A program made the position numbers and the translations under genes. A stretch of DNA of 64,000 nt, taken from Argentina anserina (taxonomy: Eukaryota > Streptophyta > Magnoliopsida > Rosales > Rosaceae). The DNA is taken from assembly GCF_933775445.1 (NCBI RefSeq), contig NC_065877.1, forward strand, positions 13,144,001-13,208,000. Reading direction: 5' to 3'. The stretch's first letter is position 1. Every line of letters begins with the position of its first letter. Shown here piece after piece: positions 12,001 to 23,523 of the stretch. The notes beneath the pieces are model-generated. The model searched no databases. It had not been told where the DNA came from and saw only the letters and a list, made by a program, of their open reading frames with translations.

Positions 12001-15000
12001 CTCCCAGTCAACCAGAGTCTTGCAATCATTATTAAGAGAAAATGTAAGTTTTAGCTGTTATAGTTATTAAGTTACTATTACTTTTGTGGAGAACAATACT
12101 TTTCGTTGTTGCAAATAGATTTAGTGTCCTTACTTTGAATTTTACTTTAATGAAGCTTGGTCTTTGATTTTGATGCTAATTGCATTTATTGGAACAAGGA
12201 GAAATCTTGTCCCTGTATTTATGACTATGTATGACCTTCAAAGCGTTCTTGAACTTGATGCTATCTGTATATAATTCTTTGGCTTCTGTCCTGGAAATCA
12301 ATAAATGCTCTCGTCAGTTGATAAATGTGTTCTGCAACTAAAGTTAACTTTCTGATTGAAAACAAGGGTTCCCTTTGAAATAGCAGCTGACTTGTAGTGG
12401 TTGAATATAGTACACAGCTGGTTTATGAATTCATGGAGATCAAAGACTGTCAGTCTTACCATAGGTAGTATCACAGCATTGTAGGGTTGGGTGTCATTGG
12501 AGTTGTTTTAAGACTTCCACCTAACCTGAGGTTCAAAGGGATTAAGCTAAGGTCATGTTGCATTAAATGCACTTCGTGCAGCTTTATGACACAAACATAT
12601 GAAAGGAGTAAGGATGCATATGAAAGTCCGAAGACAATTCCATAATGCCCAACCTTATAAGGCTGTAATATGTATAATTAGACTGTCAGATCAAGACCAG
12701 TTATTTTAGAAGTTCACATCACTACTTAGGGGGTGAAAGCTGAATTTTGAGGCCTGAAGCATTTTGCTGCTGTGTTGATTTGATAATGAAAACTAAAGTT
12801 ACATCACTATATAAATAACTCCAAATTCATGTTTCTACCTTCTCCTCATTTGAAGCCTTCAGAAAACTAGTCAGTTGATCAGAATTTTTTTGATCTCTGA
12901 CTAAACTGTGATCTAGTTTTGTCTTGTGCATGTTCTTCTGTAGAAGCTGAGATTACACTTTGTACCATTTTATTATATATAACATTGTTTTGTCATGTTT
13001 GACACTTTTCAAATGTAATTTGCATCAGGATGTTTCCTTTTCTATGCCCCTTTGCCGTTCTAAAATGGAGCAAGTCACTACAGAAGTCCTTGATGAACTC
13101 TCAGAGATGCAAGAATTAGGCCAGGTTAGTATCTCTTCTCCCTTACATCCTTGTATATTTTATTTGTATCAGATTTCAGGTCTGATTATGATTGTAAATA
13201 AATTTTATTTTTTGTTTGGTTAATATCCTTAAAGGATAGATTTATTTCCTCTAGTGAGATGTGTATAAAGGGAACTGTTCCCTGTTCTTATTCAATGTTT
13301 GATCATATGAATTTGTTAACTAGTCTTAGATAAAGAGTGGTTCAAAATCTCTTGTCCTTGATGTAGTATGTTTAATTCCAATAGTTGTAACCATCCTTTT
13401 GAAAATATTTTAGTGAGAAAAATGATTATGCATGACAAGCATTTTCATGTTTTTAGAAGAGAGATGTTTTACTTATCCAGTGAAGATAAGTGTATAGTTA
13501 GTCATGTACTCATATAATTTCTGGGTTTTGGGTATTTAAGACTCTTCAGCTTCCTAACTGCTCTTTCTCCATTTAAAATTCTCGTCGCACAAGATCATTG
13601 GTTGATTTAGATAATACCCCAGAATCTTTGCTGGTCATTAGTGGGAATGAGAATGTTCATTGCCTGTTTGATATTTTGTTTAATTATAGGTATGATCTGG
13701 TTAAAAGATAACTCTTTGAGCTCTGCTACTTGATTTAATTGCATGTTATATACATCTTTCTGATCTGTATTATTTTACTGAATCTTGATTCCATCTGGTT
13801 ACATGTTTAGATCGTTCATGACTGCCTTGATAGGAGTGGATGTTCCTGCATTGTATTCACCTGTGCCTTTTAGGAATGCGGCCATCTCTTCTCCACAGGT
13901 GGGTGTGAACAAAGTTTGGAATTATGCTTGAACTATTTGGAACTTCAAATAATTCTTACACCTCTAGTTCTGTTGACTTCGTAGACTACTTTTTTTTTTG
14001 GAAGATTTGTAGACTACTTTAGCATGTCTTGTTGCCAAAAAATATGAGTTATACTATCTTCTTTTGGAGTCTACTACTTGCAACATTACTCATATGTTTA
14101 CCTATTAGAGATCTGCAAAGAACAGTTTTTTCCCTTTCACATGAATGTACCTTTCTGCCTTTATTGCATTACAAGAATGTAAGTTACTGCGATGTATCAA
14201 ATTGATTATTATTATTATTATTATAACATTTCTATTATCATTTTACTTTATGATTATTAACAGTATCATTAATTAAAATTTCAACCCTGTCGTTCAGGTT
14301 AAATGCATGGATCTGAAAAGAATGGAACATGTGGTTGCTTCAAACAAAGGATCCGTCTCACAAGATGTTGGATCTATGCAAAGCTTATCTGCTGGTGTCT
14401 GCTCTAGTGTTGAAATCAAGGATGCATTTATTCCACCATGGATTGTATCCAGTATATGTGCTGTTGTGAGATCTGAAGGCAGCTTTGAGGCGAGGTAAAT
14501 TTGTGCAACTCGAGTTTTATTTGAACTCTATGTAAGCATGCTTAAAGGTCCTTGTGTTTTTATCTAATATTCATTGAACCAAGTTAACTAAAATTAGATG
14601 GATGCCCACAATGTATGGTCAAATGACATAAATTTTTCACTATATATTTGCCTATCTGGAAATCTTTTTATGGTCAAGTGAAAGACAAATTAGTTTCCAA
14701 TAATTATGGTTTCAGTTGCTGCACTAATGGATGTCATAAGTACATAGAATTTGGCATGCTAGTTTTGCAGACTTGTAATTTGATTACAGTTTTCTGCATC
14801 TGAAGCTTAACTGGGCCTTTGTTTGATTTGGCTTGTTTCCAGTTTCACAAATGAACCTACCTCAATCGGTTTGAACGTTTCAATAGAAGCAGCTCCTGAG
14901 AAGTCTAATTCTCAAGATGGGGCAGCTGAAGCTTTGCATGGTAGCAGTTCTGCTTTTGGTATTCCAGAAGCCACTGTAACTCCAAACATGCGCCTGGGCT

Positions 15001-15071
15001 CGCTAAAGAGCTTGAAATTTTCAAATGGGTCTTATGCTGCTTCTGTTTCACCCACCTTGGATTCCAAATAG
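9075..15071 (+). CDS. DONSON: DONSON-like replication fork protein
   Basis: My splice model gives 624 residues from 14 exons: 9075-9164, 9520-9593, 9690-9819, 9931-10025, 10114-10255, 10334-10524, 11066-11277, 11372-11470, 11925-12043, 13029-13124, 13577-13689, 13811-13898, 14298-14494, 14843-15071. Phases agree at every join. The basic, disordered N-terminus (MAKVARPGSLPPAAL) leads into the conserved core WVYPQSTLPPSVI ... WEESFQSLYYMLRNG ... FYVCTPYFVVMFTGRD, then RSFMTALIGVDVPALYSP and a C-terminal domain with FIPPWIVSSICAVVRSEGSF. These are hallmarks of DONSON, a nuclear protein that in animals helps assemble the CMG helicase and protects stalled forks; human DONSON is 566 aa. The acceptor of exon 11 reads AA instead of AG (see findings). 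If that is real, splicing must shift or fail there. Identity is firm; exon 11's start is inferred from frame and homology. Confidence 0.92.
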
Positions 15072-15640
15072 AGAAAAAAAAATCTTATTTGGTTTCATAA
15101 TGCTGGTTGGTACCATTCTTCATCCCTAATGATATCTATGTACTTTGATTGAGACTGTTTATTTGGATGTAAAATAAATGTTTCAGTAAGAATTGTAGTA
15201 CCAGTTAAATGTACCATAAGGAGTCCTGGAAAATCTGCAATACATTTTGTACACTTATAATACGTTTTGACAAACTAATTGAGGGAAATGCTGCTAGCAT
15301 ACTTGTAACTTATGCATTCTCAAACTCACCATCATATTGTTCATCTGTGTCATTTGTTTCAAAAGATGTTGGATGTTATATGGAGTAAAATAAAGTAATT
15401 GCATGCCCTTCAGGAATGTCAAAAAGATTGTCATTGATGTTTAACATAAATTTTTTTTCCCAATTATCTAGTTGTGTTGTATTGATTGTACATGATAAAA
15501 GTATTGATTGTACATAAAGTCCAAGAATCTACCCAAAACCATCTAAAATCCATAAGCAACCACACCTTTACCGTAACATATTAGATCTAATAATTCAGAC
15601 GTAATATGGGTAGCGGATATTATCATCTATTTCTTATTGA
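15072..15640. other. 3' flank of DONSON, no gene seen
   Basis: AT-rich sequence, including the likely 3' untranslated region of DONSON in the first 150-200 bases. No other feature is supportable. Confidence 0.45.
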
Positions 15641-15648
15641 ACAACTTT

Positions 15649-15830
15649 TTTATGATAAAATTATTTTAACATCCTCCAATAGCTCAACAACTCAATTTCA
15701 TCTGCTCAAAAAAAAAAACTCAATTTCGTACTATGATAAATTTTTTTTAACATTCTCCAATAGCTCAACAACTCAATTTTGTATTATGATAAAATTATTT
15801 TAACATTCTCCAATAGCTCAACAACTCACT
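15649..15830. repeat. Tandem repeat, about 50-80 bp unit, three copies
   Basis: Three copies of a unit containing TATGATAAAATTATTTTAAC and CTCCAATAGCTCAACAACTCA lie in a row. The first two are separated by an extra A-rich insert, the last two are nearly adjacent. Confidence 0.85.
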
Positions 15831-16940
15831 TTTTTATTACGAGTGTAAAAATCCAACCGTCTTTGGCAACTTCTTAACCCAACCTAAAATTTACATCAAA
15901 TGAAATTTCATAGTTGGTCAATTAATAAAGTAAATGGTCTGTCCAAGATAGTAGATCCTATCAAAGCAAATTAATATGATCTTTAGTCTGAGATCCACAA
16001 ACCATATAAAACTCGTGATTTTGTGATGTACATATCTCATGCTATGAATGGATTTTTTTAAGGAAATAACCTAAATAAGTATATGTTGGTGTGGATAATG
16101 ATGTCTCTATAATACACACGATGTGAATATTACTCACGATATCAAGAATAGCAGCTGGAATCTGTTGTTTGATACAGTGCCAACAGGACAAATTATTATA
16201 TGTGTACTTTACATCCAGTCTGCCCTCGCCAACAAAATCGGCAACCGTGAATTTTAGAAAATATGAATCGCCTGCTTACTGCGAGACCCTCATTCTAACA
16301 TCCAATACATCTTCCGATACCACATCCCACATAAACAGTCTAAATATAATGTAGAACATTTCCACACTCTATGGAGTTATAACCAAGAGAATCATTGGAG
16401 TCTGGAGATAGTGAATGCTTTAATCATAGATGGTGATATCCTCCATCGCATAATGACATATAATTAGCAAAGGGTAAGAGAACAAACACTTTCAATTGTA
16501 GTGTTATAAAATTTTGAAGTGACAAGGCACCTTTAATACAGTGACTGGGCGTTGAATATGGAAACACTCTGGAAAGGCTGTGGAGTACCATCTGAATGAT
16601 CTGATTCTAGTTCTGCCTGGGCAAGTTCAAGTGCAAATGATATTCCAGAACTTGCCATTTTTTGCAAATATCTATGATATTTGAATCAATCTTTTCTACA
16701 TGCTTAACAGATGCACTTGAACAGGAAAGTTTCTAAGGGACTGCAATGACATAAATATGGTCAAGACATGAAAATGATTGAAGTACAACAATGTCAAAAT
16801 TTAATAGAAGTTTCCAAGAGAAATTGATCATTCGATGTCAAAATTGTTCTCATATTTTTGGAGGTTGGAGGCAACAATGCAGACTCTCCGTGCTGAAGTA
16901 ACAGTTCCAGTTTGCTCAGTGTCTTCTGGATTTTCTACCT
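15831..16940. other. Spacer between convergent DONSON and JMJ22-like genes
   Basis: AT-rich. It holds the 3' flank of the JMJ22-like gene and one 41-codon minus-strand open frame (listed separately). No other signal was seen. Confidence 0.4.
16533..16658 (-). CDS. Small ORF of unknown function (41 aa)
   Basis: ATG at 16658, TAA at 16533-16535. The peptide begins MASSGISFALELAQ and continues acidic and Ser-rich to SIFNAQSLY, a composition closer to plant coding sequence than to the AT-rich surroundings. It lies about 280 bases past the JMJ22-like stop on the same strand. It could be a small gene, a terminal exon of an alternative transcript, a fragment or chance. No family is recognised. Confidence 0.2.
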   Translation of the reverse strand: MASSGISFALELAQAELESDHSDGTPQPFQSVSIFNAQSLY

Positions 16941-19600
16941 CTAGAAAGAAAACTTGAAAGCACCAGCCTTTGAATCTGTGACTGTATCCCAGAAGGAGGG
17001 TTTATTCTGTTCGGCCTTCTTCTCTTCCGCTTTCTGCAACAATCTATCAATAGTTCCTGGTAAAGAACCTTCAATTGCCTTTCTAAATTTATCATATAAG
17101 TTCACCCGATCTCTCGTTCCAGACACAAGAGTGCTGGCATTTGGCCGCTTGAGAAAATCCAAAACATTCAACAAATTACTCCTGCAAAAACAAGAAAACA
17201 AAGAAAAATGAGGTAACTGTAGCTCCCAACCATCTTTCCTGTCACAGAATAGATATAAATGGGCATGCACTACACAAGTATACATCCTCTACATGTCATG
17301 TGAAGGTGAGAATAACTCCGATTGATTGGTTTTTTTTTTTTGGGTCCCATTTCCATCTGAAGCTATATGGAGGCACAAAAAATTCCTTTGTGCTCACATT
17401 AGTTTTTCTCTACTTGAACCCTTATGAGTTATGACCTTTTTCATCAAAGTGCGATTTATATATATTGCATGAATTCAAATAGGATACACCTGCTCAGTTG
17501 GCCCAATGACTACATTCTCCTCAATCACGTGTTTACCAACATCTAATATTTCCAATCAGCTGAGTCCTCTGTAAGGAACAACAAAGCCCAATTTTTTTGA
17601 CTCATTAAATACAGATGCCCCCATGCACTCCACAGTCCACACTAGCTTAACTTTGCATGTCCTTCAGGCCTATGTGAAATTATATCTACCAATTTGTCCA
17701 TCGAGTATTAACTTGATCCAAAAACCCTCCTTTTCTAACTGATCTGTGTGACTTCTTATGCCAACAGAAAGGAATTTAATACCCCTCCTCACAATACAAG
17801 CTCTATAACTTGCATGCTTAATAACTTATAGTTCTTAGCTGATGATTTATAAAATTGAAAATGTATTAACCTTTAACACCAGACTATCAGGACTTAAACA
17901 ATCATGTACAACTCTTCTTCCATGATACAAGCACCTATAATTTTTCACATAGGTCCATCGTGTTGGTGTTGGCTTTCACTTGGTTATCATGTAGTATTTT
18001 TGAATTATGTAAATAACAAAATTATTGCCTGAAGTTTGACCTAAGCATTTTCTAAATTCATTAAGCTTTCCAACCTAATGGGAGATAGTGTTATCCACAC
18101 TTTGTTCCTTTGATAGACAATACACCAATCAAGTAATCATCAAAATGGGGTTCATAAGGCAAGCCAATATTCTCTTTATGCCACCAAATAACATAGTTTA
18201 CTATGACAGTTTGTTGCAACTATCCCAAGCAACAGAAGTTATGAAAATATTCTATACTAGTATATATCTTTAACATTAGATGTATAAGAACCATACCTGC
18301 TAGCATAATTCTGTGTAATGGCGATTGATTCCTCCAAGTTGAACACCAAATGCCACCATCCATTGGGTACAAAAACCAGCTCCCCAGCTTTACAAATGCA
18401 CTCAATAGGTTTCCTTTTCCAAGTCTTTGTGGCACCATAAAAGTTCATGAACCATTCAATTATTGAAACAGGGCATGCCACCTCGGCACCATCTGGACTG
18501 GGATGCACTCCCGGAGGAACAACATCAGGAGGAAACATAACCCATTTCTTTGATCCCTTGATCACTGCATTCCAAGCTGATGTTGAATTCGGATCAATGT
18601 GGAACGAGGAACCTGACCCGGCTGGTCCAATTATAATCCATCTATAATCTGGCCTCTCATTACCCAATACATTAAACAAGTCCTCCCTAAAGTACACAGG
18701 AACTTCATACTCCGAACCCAACCTTGCAACTTTTTCTCCAAACTTTGGATCAAATACATACAATGGCCTCTCTTCCCTCACCTGATCAGCATATCTAAAA
18801 TAGTCCTCAAGACTCGTCTCCACTGGCCCAGCTGCAAATTGTACATCACCACACACTTCAACCAAATAATCCCTATCCCATTTCTCTAATGCAACCCAAT
18901 TATCCATACACCCTTCCAACAGAACAGGCTTATTCGGTTCCTCAAAATCGGATATGAATTCATCAACTGAAATGCCCCTTCTTCGAACTATAGTATCTCT
19001 CACAAGCCATTCAGACTTCATTTCAAGATTGGCACAGAGCCAACTCTGGAACAGATAATCTGAATAAAAGTCTCTCACTCTCAAACCGGAAACACTGATA
19101 TTCGACACATCAAATGAAGGGTAATGAACAGCAATGTAAGTAGATTTCCAAGTGCCATCAAACAGAAGCCTACCATTCAGATTTTCCAACACAAGGTTCC
19201 TCCAAAGGGGTTCATGATTTGCAAAGATATATAAAGATTTGCTCACAGTGGCTAAAACCCCTAGGTGGGTCCCAGCTAGAAAAGCAAGAATCTCAAGAAC
19301 AAGCTCATCTGTGAGGGTTTGGAGATTACCTAAGCCGGTGTTTCTTAAGTTGACAGAACCTGGGGTGAGGAAGAGATTGCCCAATGGCTGGACTCCATGT
19401 GTGTGAGATGCAGCAGAGGCTTTTAGACTGAAGCCCTGTTCAACCTCATCGCCAACTTCTTCTTCCTCGATCTCTTCTTCCTGGTAATTTTCGCAAATGG
19501 GGTTTTGTTTTGTGGGAGTAGGTTTGGTTCTGATCTTGGTTTTCTTCTTCTTCGATATGGATTTGGTCCTTTTGGACAATAGGCTTTTAAAACTGAGCAT
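16941..19600 (-). CDS. JMJ22: F-box/JmjC-domain arginine demethylase-like protein, JMJ22 type
   Basis: Two exons, 18297-19600 and 16941-17181, join in frame (AG|gtatgg donor, tttgcag acceptor) to 514 residues. The start is the ATG at 19600 (MLSFKSLL); the open frame further upstream lacks an ATG. After a Lys-rich and then Glu-rich N-terminus comes an F-box (about 95-140, LTDELVLEILAFL...PLWRNLVL), then a cupin-like JmjC domain. Fe(II) ligands are visible in SSFHIDPNS (H, D) and NGWWHLVFN (H), and the 2-oxoglutarate lysine in AVIKGSKKW. The C-terminus ends GAFKFSF. Arabidopsis JMJ22 has the same F-box plus JmjC order and similar length, and acts with JMJ20 on H4R3 methylation during light-induced germination. 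The related JMJ21 has an extra kinase-like C-terminus, absent here. All catalytic residues are present. Confidence 0.9.
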
Positions 19601-20026
19601 GCTAGAGCCTAGAGGGCTTTGCTTCGCAGCTGAAACAGAAACTGGAGGCAAGCAAGGGTTTTATAACACTTCTATCGCTTGAAACTTGAGACGCCTTTTG
19701 TTTTGTTGTTTTTAGGTTTTTAGTTGTATAGGGAAAACGGGCATATTTGTTTGCTCCCATATGCATGCTAGACTGCTAGTTGTGTTCGGGATTTTTTCTC
19801 TTTAATTAGCCTCTAATATTTCTTTTGGAATCTTCCAATATTTCTCATTGCCATGGTTGATGTCGTTACTACTCACCTTGTTGCCTCGCTTCCCATCTGT
19901 AAGAATGGCAAACGACTATGGCCATATCCACTTGGTGGTGGTGACCGTCGAGTTGATTTTTAGCTTTAATTTGTACTTAAATTAAGGTTATGGGATCTCA
20001 ACAATCGGATCTCGATGCGATTTGTA
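19601..20026. promoter_or_regulatory. Presumed promoter and 5' leader of the JMJ22-like gene
   Basis: The interval lies between the minus-strand start codon and the first Harbinger element. No TATA box or regulatory motif could be assigned; called by position only. Confidence 0.3.
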
Positions 20027-20621
20027 TAAGAGCAACTCCAACCATAAGTTCTATTTGGAGGAGCTATCCTCATTTTAGCACCCCCTTATTACACTATTCA
20101 TACGTTCTATAATTCTCATCTCCAACAATAGGTCTTATATATGGTGCTATATTCATTTTAATTGGATTAAAATATGCATGATATGAGTATTAAAGGTTTC
20201 TATATTTATTATATGTATGTTAGTTTAATTTACATAAATGTAAAAAACATACATTTTTAATTTTCATTTTAGTTGCTCTAGTATTTTTAATATGTTCTAT
20301 TTATAGAACTAATAAAAATTTAAAATATTTTTCTTGTTGTGTTGTCATTTTGACACAAATAAAATGATTTACTAGATATTTTAATGTGTTTTGTCGGCAA
20401 CATACGACAAACAACTAAGTTTGAGTGTGACTCGGTTGCCACGTGTCATATTGTAATTGGTTGTCCAAAATATGGTTTTATGTTCGTCTACCACATGTCA
20501 TATCTTATCTGATCATATCCTATAAATTCTTCTTTAAATATAGGTGTTTTCTCACCTTCATATTCACAAATTCACAAACACCTCTCATATACTCCAATTA
20601 TTAATTCCCTCCCCTTCAAAA

Positions 20622-21855
20622 ATGAATCGATTGACAAAACGGTTGTTGAAAGATCAAGAAGAAGCTGTTGCAAGAAACCGCCGAAGATCCTTGTTGATGA
20701 ATTTCGCTGTCTTGCAAATCCAAACCATGGAGGAGTCTCAATGGGAGCGGGGATTTCTTCGGAAGGTCGCGAGTATATTGCTAGAGATCGAGAGATCATG
20801 GATCGACGATTGAAAGCATTATATTTCACAAATCCATATAGGTATGAACCAAACATATTTCGTAGGAGATATAGAATACAACCTTGGGTATTTGACATGA
20901 TGATGCATGATGTGGCCAACTACGATCCATACTTTTATTCAGAATATGGATGCTACTGGGAGAGCCGGCTTATCCACTGAACAAAAGTTGACATGTGCCA
21001 TGAGACAGCTTGTTTATGGCATAACAACTGATATGTGTGATGATTATCTAGACATTGCAAAATCAGCTGCAGTCAAGATTTAAGAGCACTTCACCAAGGC
21101 AATATGGAATGTGTACCATGAGACTTACCTTCGTCGATCAACACCGGCAGATTTGCGACAACTACTCGATAAGGCAGCAGACAGAGGATTTCCAGACATA
21201 ATTGGGAGACTAGATTAGATGCATTGGCAATGGAAAAATTGTCCCGCTGGATGGGCAGGGCAGTATACTGGATATAAGGGGAAACCAACAATCATCTTGG
21301 AGGCAGTGGCATCCTATGACACTTGGATTTGACACGTTTTTATCGGACTTCCAGGTTCTCTTAACGATATTAACGTAATTGGATGTTCACCTTTGTTTAA
21401 TGATGTTTGGCGTGGTGAAACTCCTCAGGTGAGCTATGAGGTAGGAGATACATTATAGCCAATGTTATTATCTAGTTGATGACATATATCCAAAATGTGG
21501 CGCATTTCAAGTTGCAATTAGAAACCCAAGGAGTCTGGAAACGCAACATTTCACAAAGATGCAGGAAGCATACCGAAAGGATGTGGAGAGAGCATTTGAC
21601 ATTCTTCAAGCATATTGGGCAATCATAAGAGGACCAACTCGTGGGTGGAGTAAAGAAAATCTTCAATACATCATGATGACGTGTATTATCTTGCACAATA
21701 TGATTGTGGGAGATGAACACGATGAAGATCAAGAAGTGTCATTTGATATAAATGATACCCCAACCAAACCAAGGAAGACGCAAATATATGGAAGATCAAG
21801 AGAAGTTGATATTGATGTCTATCGCAATCTGAATTGTCTAAATCAATTCTTGTGA
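20622..21855 (+). pseudogene. PIF/Harbinger transposase (ALP1/HARBI1-like), broken
   Basis: It starts at MNRLTKRLLKDQEE (20622) and shifts frame near 20740. Recognisable blocks follow: RRRYRIQPWVFDMMMHDV (DNA-binding helix region), LTCAMRQLVYGITTD, a DDE segment GFPDIIGRLD-stop-MHWQWKNCP, ILEAVASYDTWI-stop-HVFIGLPGSLNDINV, and a C-terminal block RKDVERAFDILQAYWAII...CIILHNMIVGDEHD (21559-21855). Stops sit at the Cys of the usual DCMHW motif and at the second Trp of WIWH (TGG to TGA). Known role: with the Myb-like partner it cuts at TIRs and inserts into TWA targets. Not functional here. Confidence 0.88.
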
Positions 21856-22017
21856 CGGTACCTGGAGGTTAGATGTCCAGTGACTAATAAAAACCTCCAA
21901 CAAGATTTAGTTAATCACCTTGGGACATGAAGCTACAAGAGGATCATAGGAACTAGGGACTTAGAAGTTTAATTTTGCGCGTTGCTCAATTATGAGCATC
22001 CTCGGCGCGTTGCTCAA

Positions 22018-22802
22018 TTAATTGACCTTCCTCCCATTGTTGTTGCCTTTGTCGATACTCACGCTCATTTTGCTCATAGGCTTTTTGCATTTGGTCACGT
22101 AATTCTTCCGCATCTTGTTGTTTTTCTTTTTTCTTGGCCAAGTTTGATGCTTTTTGTCCCTGAGGGCGTGCTTGCCATGTTGTAGTTGTAGTTGCAGTAT
22201 TCGAATTGTGGGTGTTCCTTCCTCATCCAAGTTGATGGGAGTACCAATAGGCGTGTTCATATTCTCCATTAACGGCGTCTCCCCAAATTAAATAGTATTC
22301 TTTAAGAATCTCCAACAATGATCAAAAGTAAAATCCGCATTAACCACGTCATAGTAGGCCGATTTAGCACTTAAAAGTTATATAAAATAATATAAAGTAT
22401 ATCATCATCTAGATAAAAATACATTATAGAAATAAAGGTTAGTAACTTCATTATCACAACCTAGTTATCACAATTTTATGACATAGCTAAATTATGTAAT
22501 AGTTAATATAATTACCTCATCTTCCTTATTTTCGCCGCTCCTATAACAAGCTTTGGCGGCGTTAAGAGCTTGGCGCCACTTCATGCATGCCGGACTTATT
22601 ATCTTCCAACGAGAGTGACAACTTTTAGGTGACCTTGTTATGCAACCCGCCGGCTTTTGCACATTGTACTCCTCCGCAATCCGCTCCCACAATGTCTCCT
22701 CTTTTGATCTTTTCCAATACAAGCATCACCCCCAACATTGATCCAAGCTTGACAAAGAATAGCTTCTTCATTGTGTCTCCATGAAGTACCTCTTAGTGCC
22801 AT
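22018..22802 (-). pseudogene. Harbinger Myb/SANT-like partner protein, broken
   Basis: The ATG at 22802 opens MALRGTSWRHNEEAILCQAW, a typical start of the trihelix-like domain. The frame shifts near 22720 into WERIAEEYNV...CHSRWKIISPACMKW, and a probable intron (about 22270-22500) leads to a basic C-terminal part with PIGTPINLDEEGTP and a Lys-rich tail. In this family the protein recruits the transposase to DNA. It converges tail to tail with the transposase. Confidence 0.75.
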
Positions 22803-23523
22803 TTTTTTTCTCTAGAAAGATTTCAAGAACAAGAAAGAAGTAAATAAACGAGAAGTATTGAGAGAGATAAGATTTTGGTGTGAGGAATTAAGAAACAATG
22901 AGTTGATATTTATAGAGTAGAACCAAAATTACTGTTCCAACGGGTAGATTTTTTTAAAATAATTTTCTAGTAATTTTTTTTATATTTTTTTGGGCAAAAA
23001 ATATAATTAATCCTATCATAATTAATAAGGGTCGTTAGATTTTGATTCCCATAAATTCTCAGCCCTTTGATGCCTTTTTTGGTCATTTGGAAAGTGTTTG
23101 TAACTTCAAATCTGCAACATACAAATTTGAATTGAATAAATCCAAACCCTTAATTTTTTTTACCGTTGAAAACTCATTATTAAATAAAAAGGGATAGCAT
23201 TGCATCAGCTGGGTCCGGATAAAACTATTTTGTCTCCCACACGTGTTTGGCGCTCCACACACAAACACCAAAATAAATGCACGTAGTTTTTCTTCTCCTA
23301 TCTAGGTGAGTATGAAATAATTCATTTATGGTCCATCCGATTTTTTGCGGGCCCGTGTTACTGTTCTAGTCTTGGTCTTGGTTTTGGCTCATATATAAGA
23401 CTTTGAATGAGTTTGAAATCTATATTTATAGGACCAAAACCCCTTTTTTTAATCAGTTGGAGATGAAAACTTCTCAAATAAAACCAAAACTACCTTACAT
23501 GTCCACCGTTGGACTTGCCCTAA

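Larger units (their letters stand above)
20030..23520 (+). mobile_element. PIF/Harbinger element 1, decayed
   Basis: A 3.49-kb element bounded by TAA target duplications (20027-20029, 23521-23523). The imperfect TIRs read GAGCAACTCCAACC at the left and, inverted, GGGCAAGTCCAACG at the right. It encodes a DDE_4 (HARBI1/ALP1-type) transposase on plus and a convergent Myb/SANT-like ORF on minus, the two-gene layout expected for PIF/Harbinger. Both genes carry stops or frameshifts. Ends, TSD and content agree. Confidence 0.9.

Noticed and set aside
13100..13600. U12-type (minor spliceosome) intron to explain the odd DONSON acceptor
   Set aside because: The donor GTTAGTATC does not match the tight U12 donor consensus, and the branch point and CT tract fit an ordinary U2 intron with a changed acceptor.
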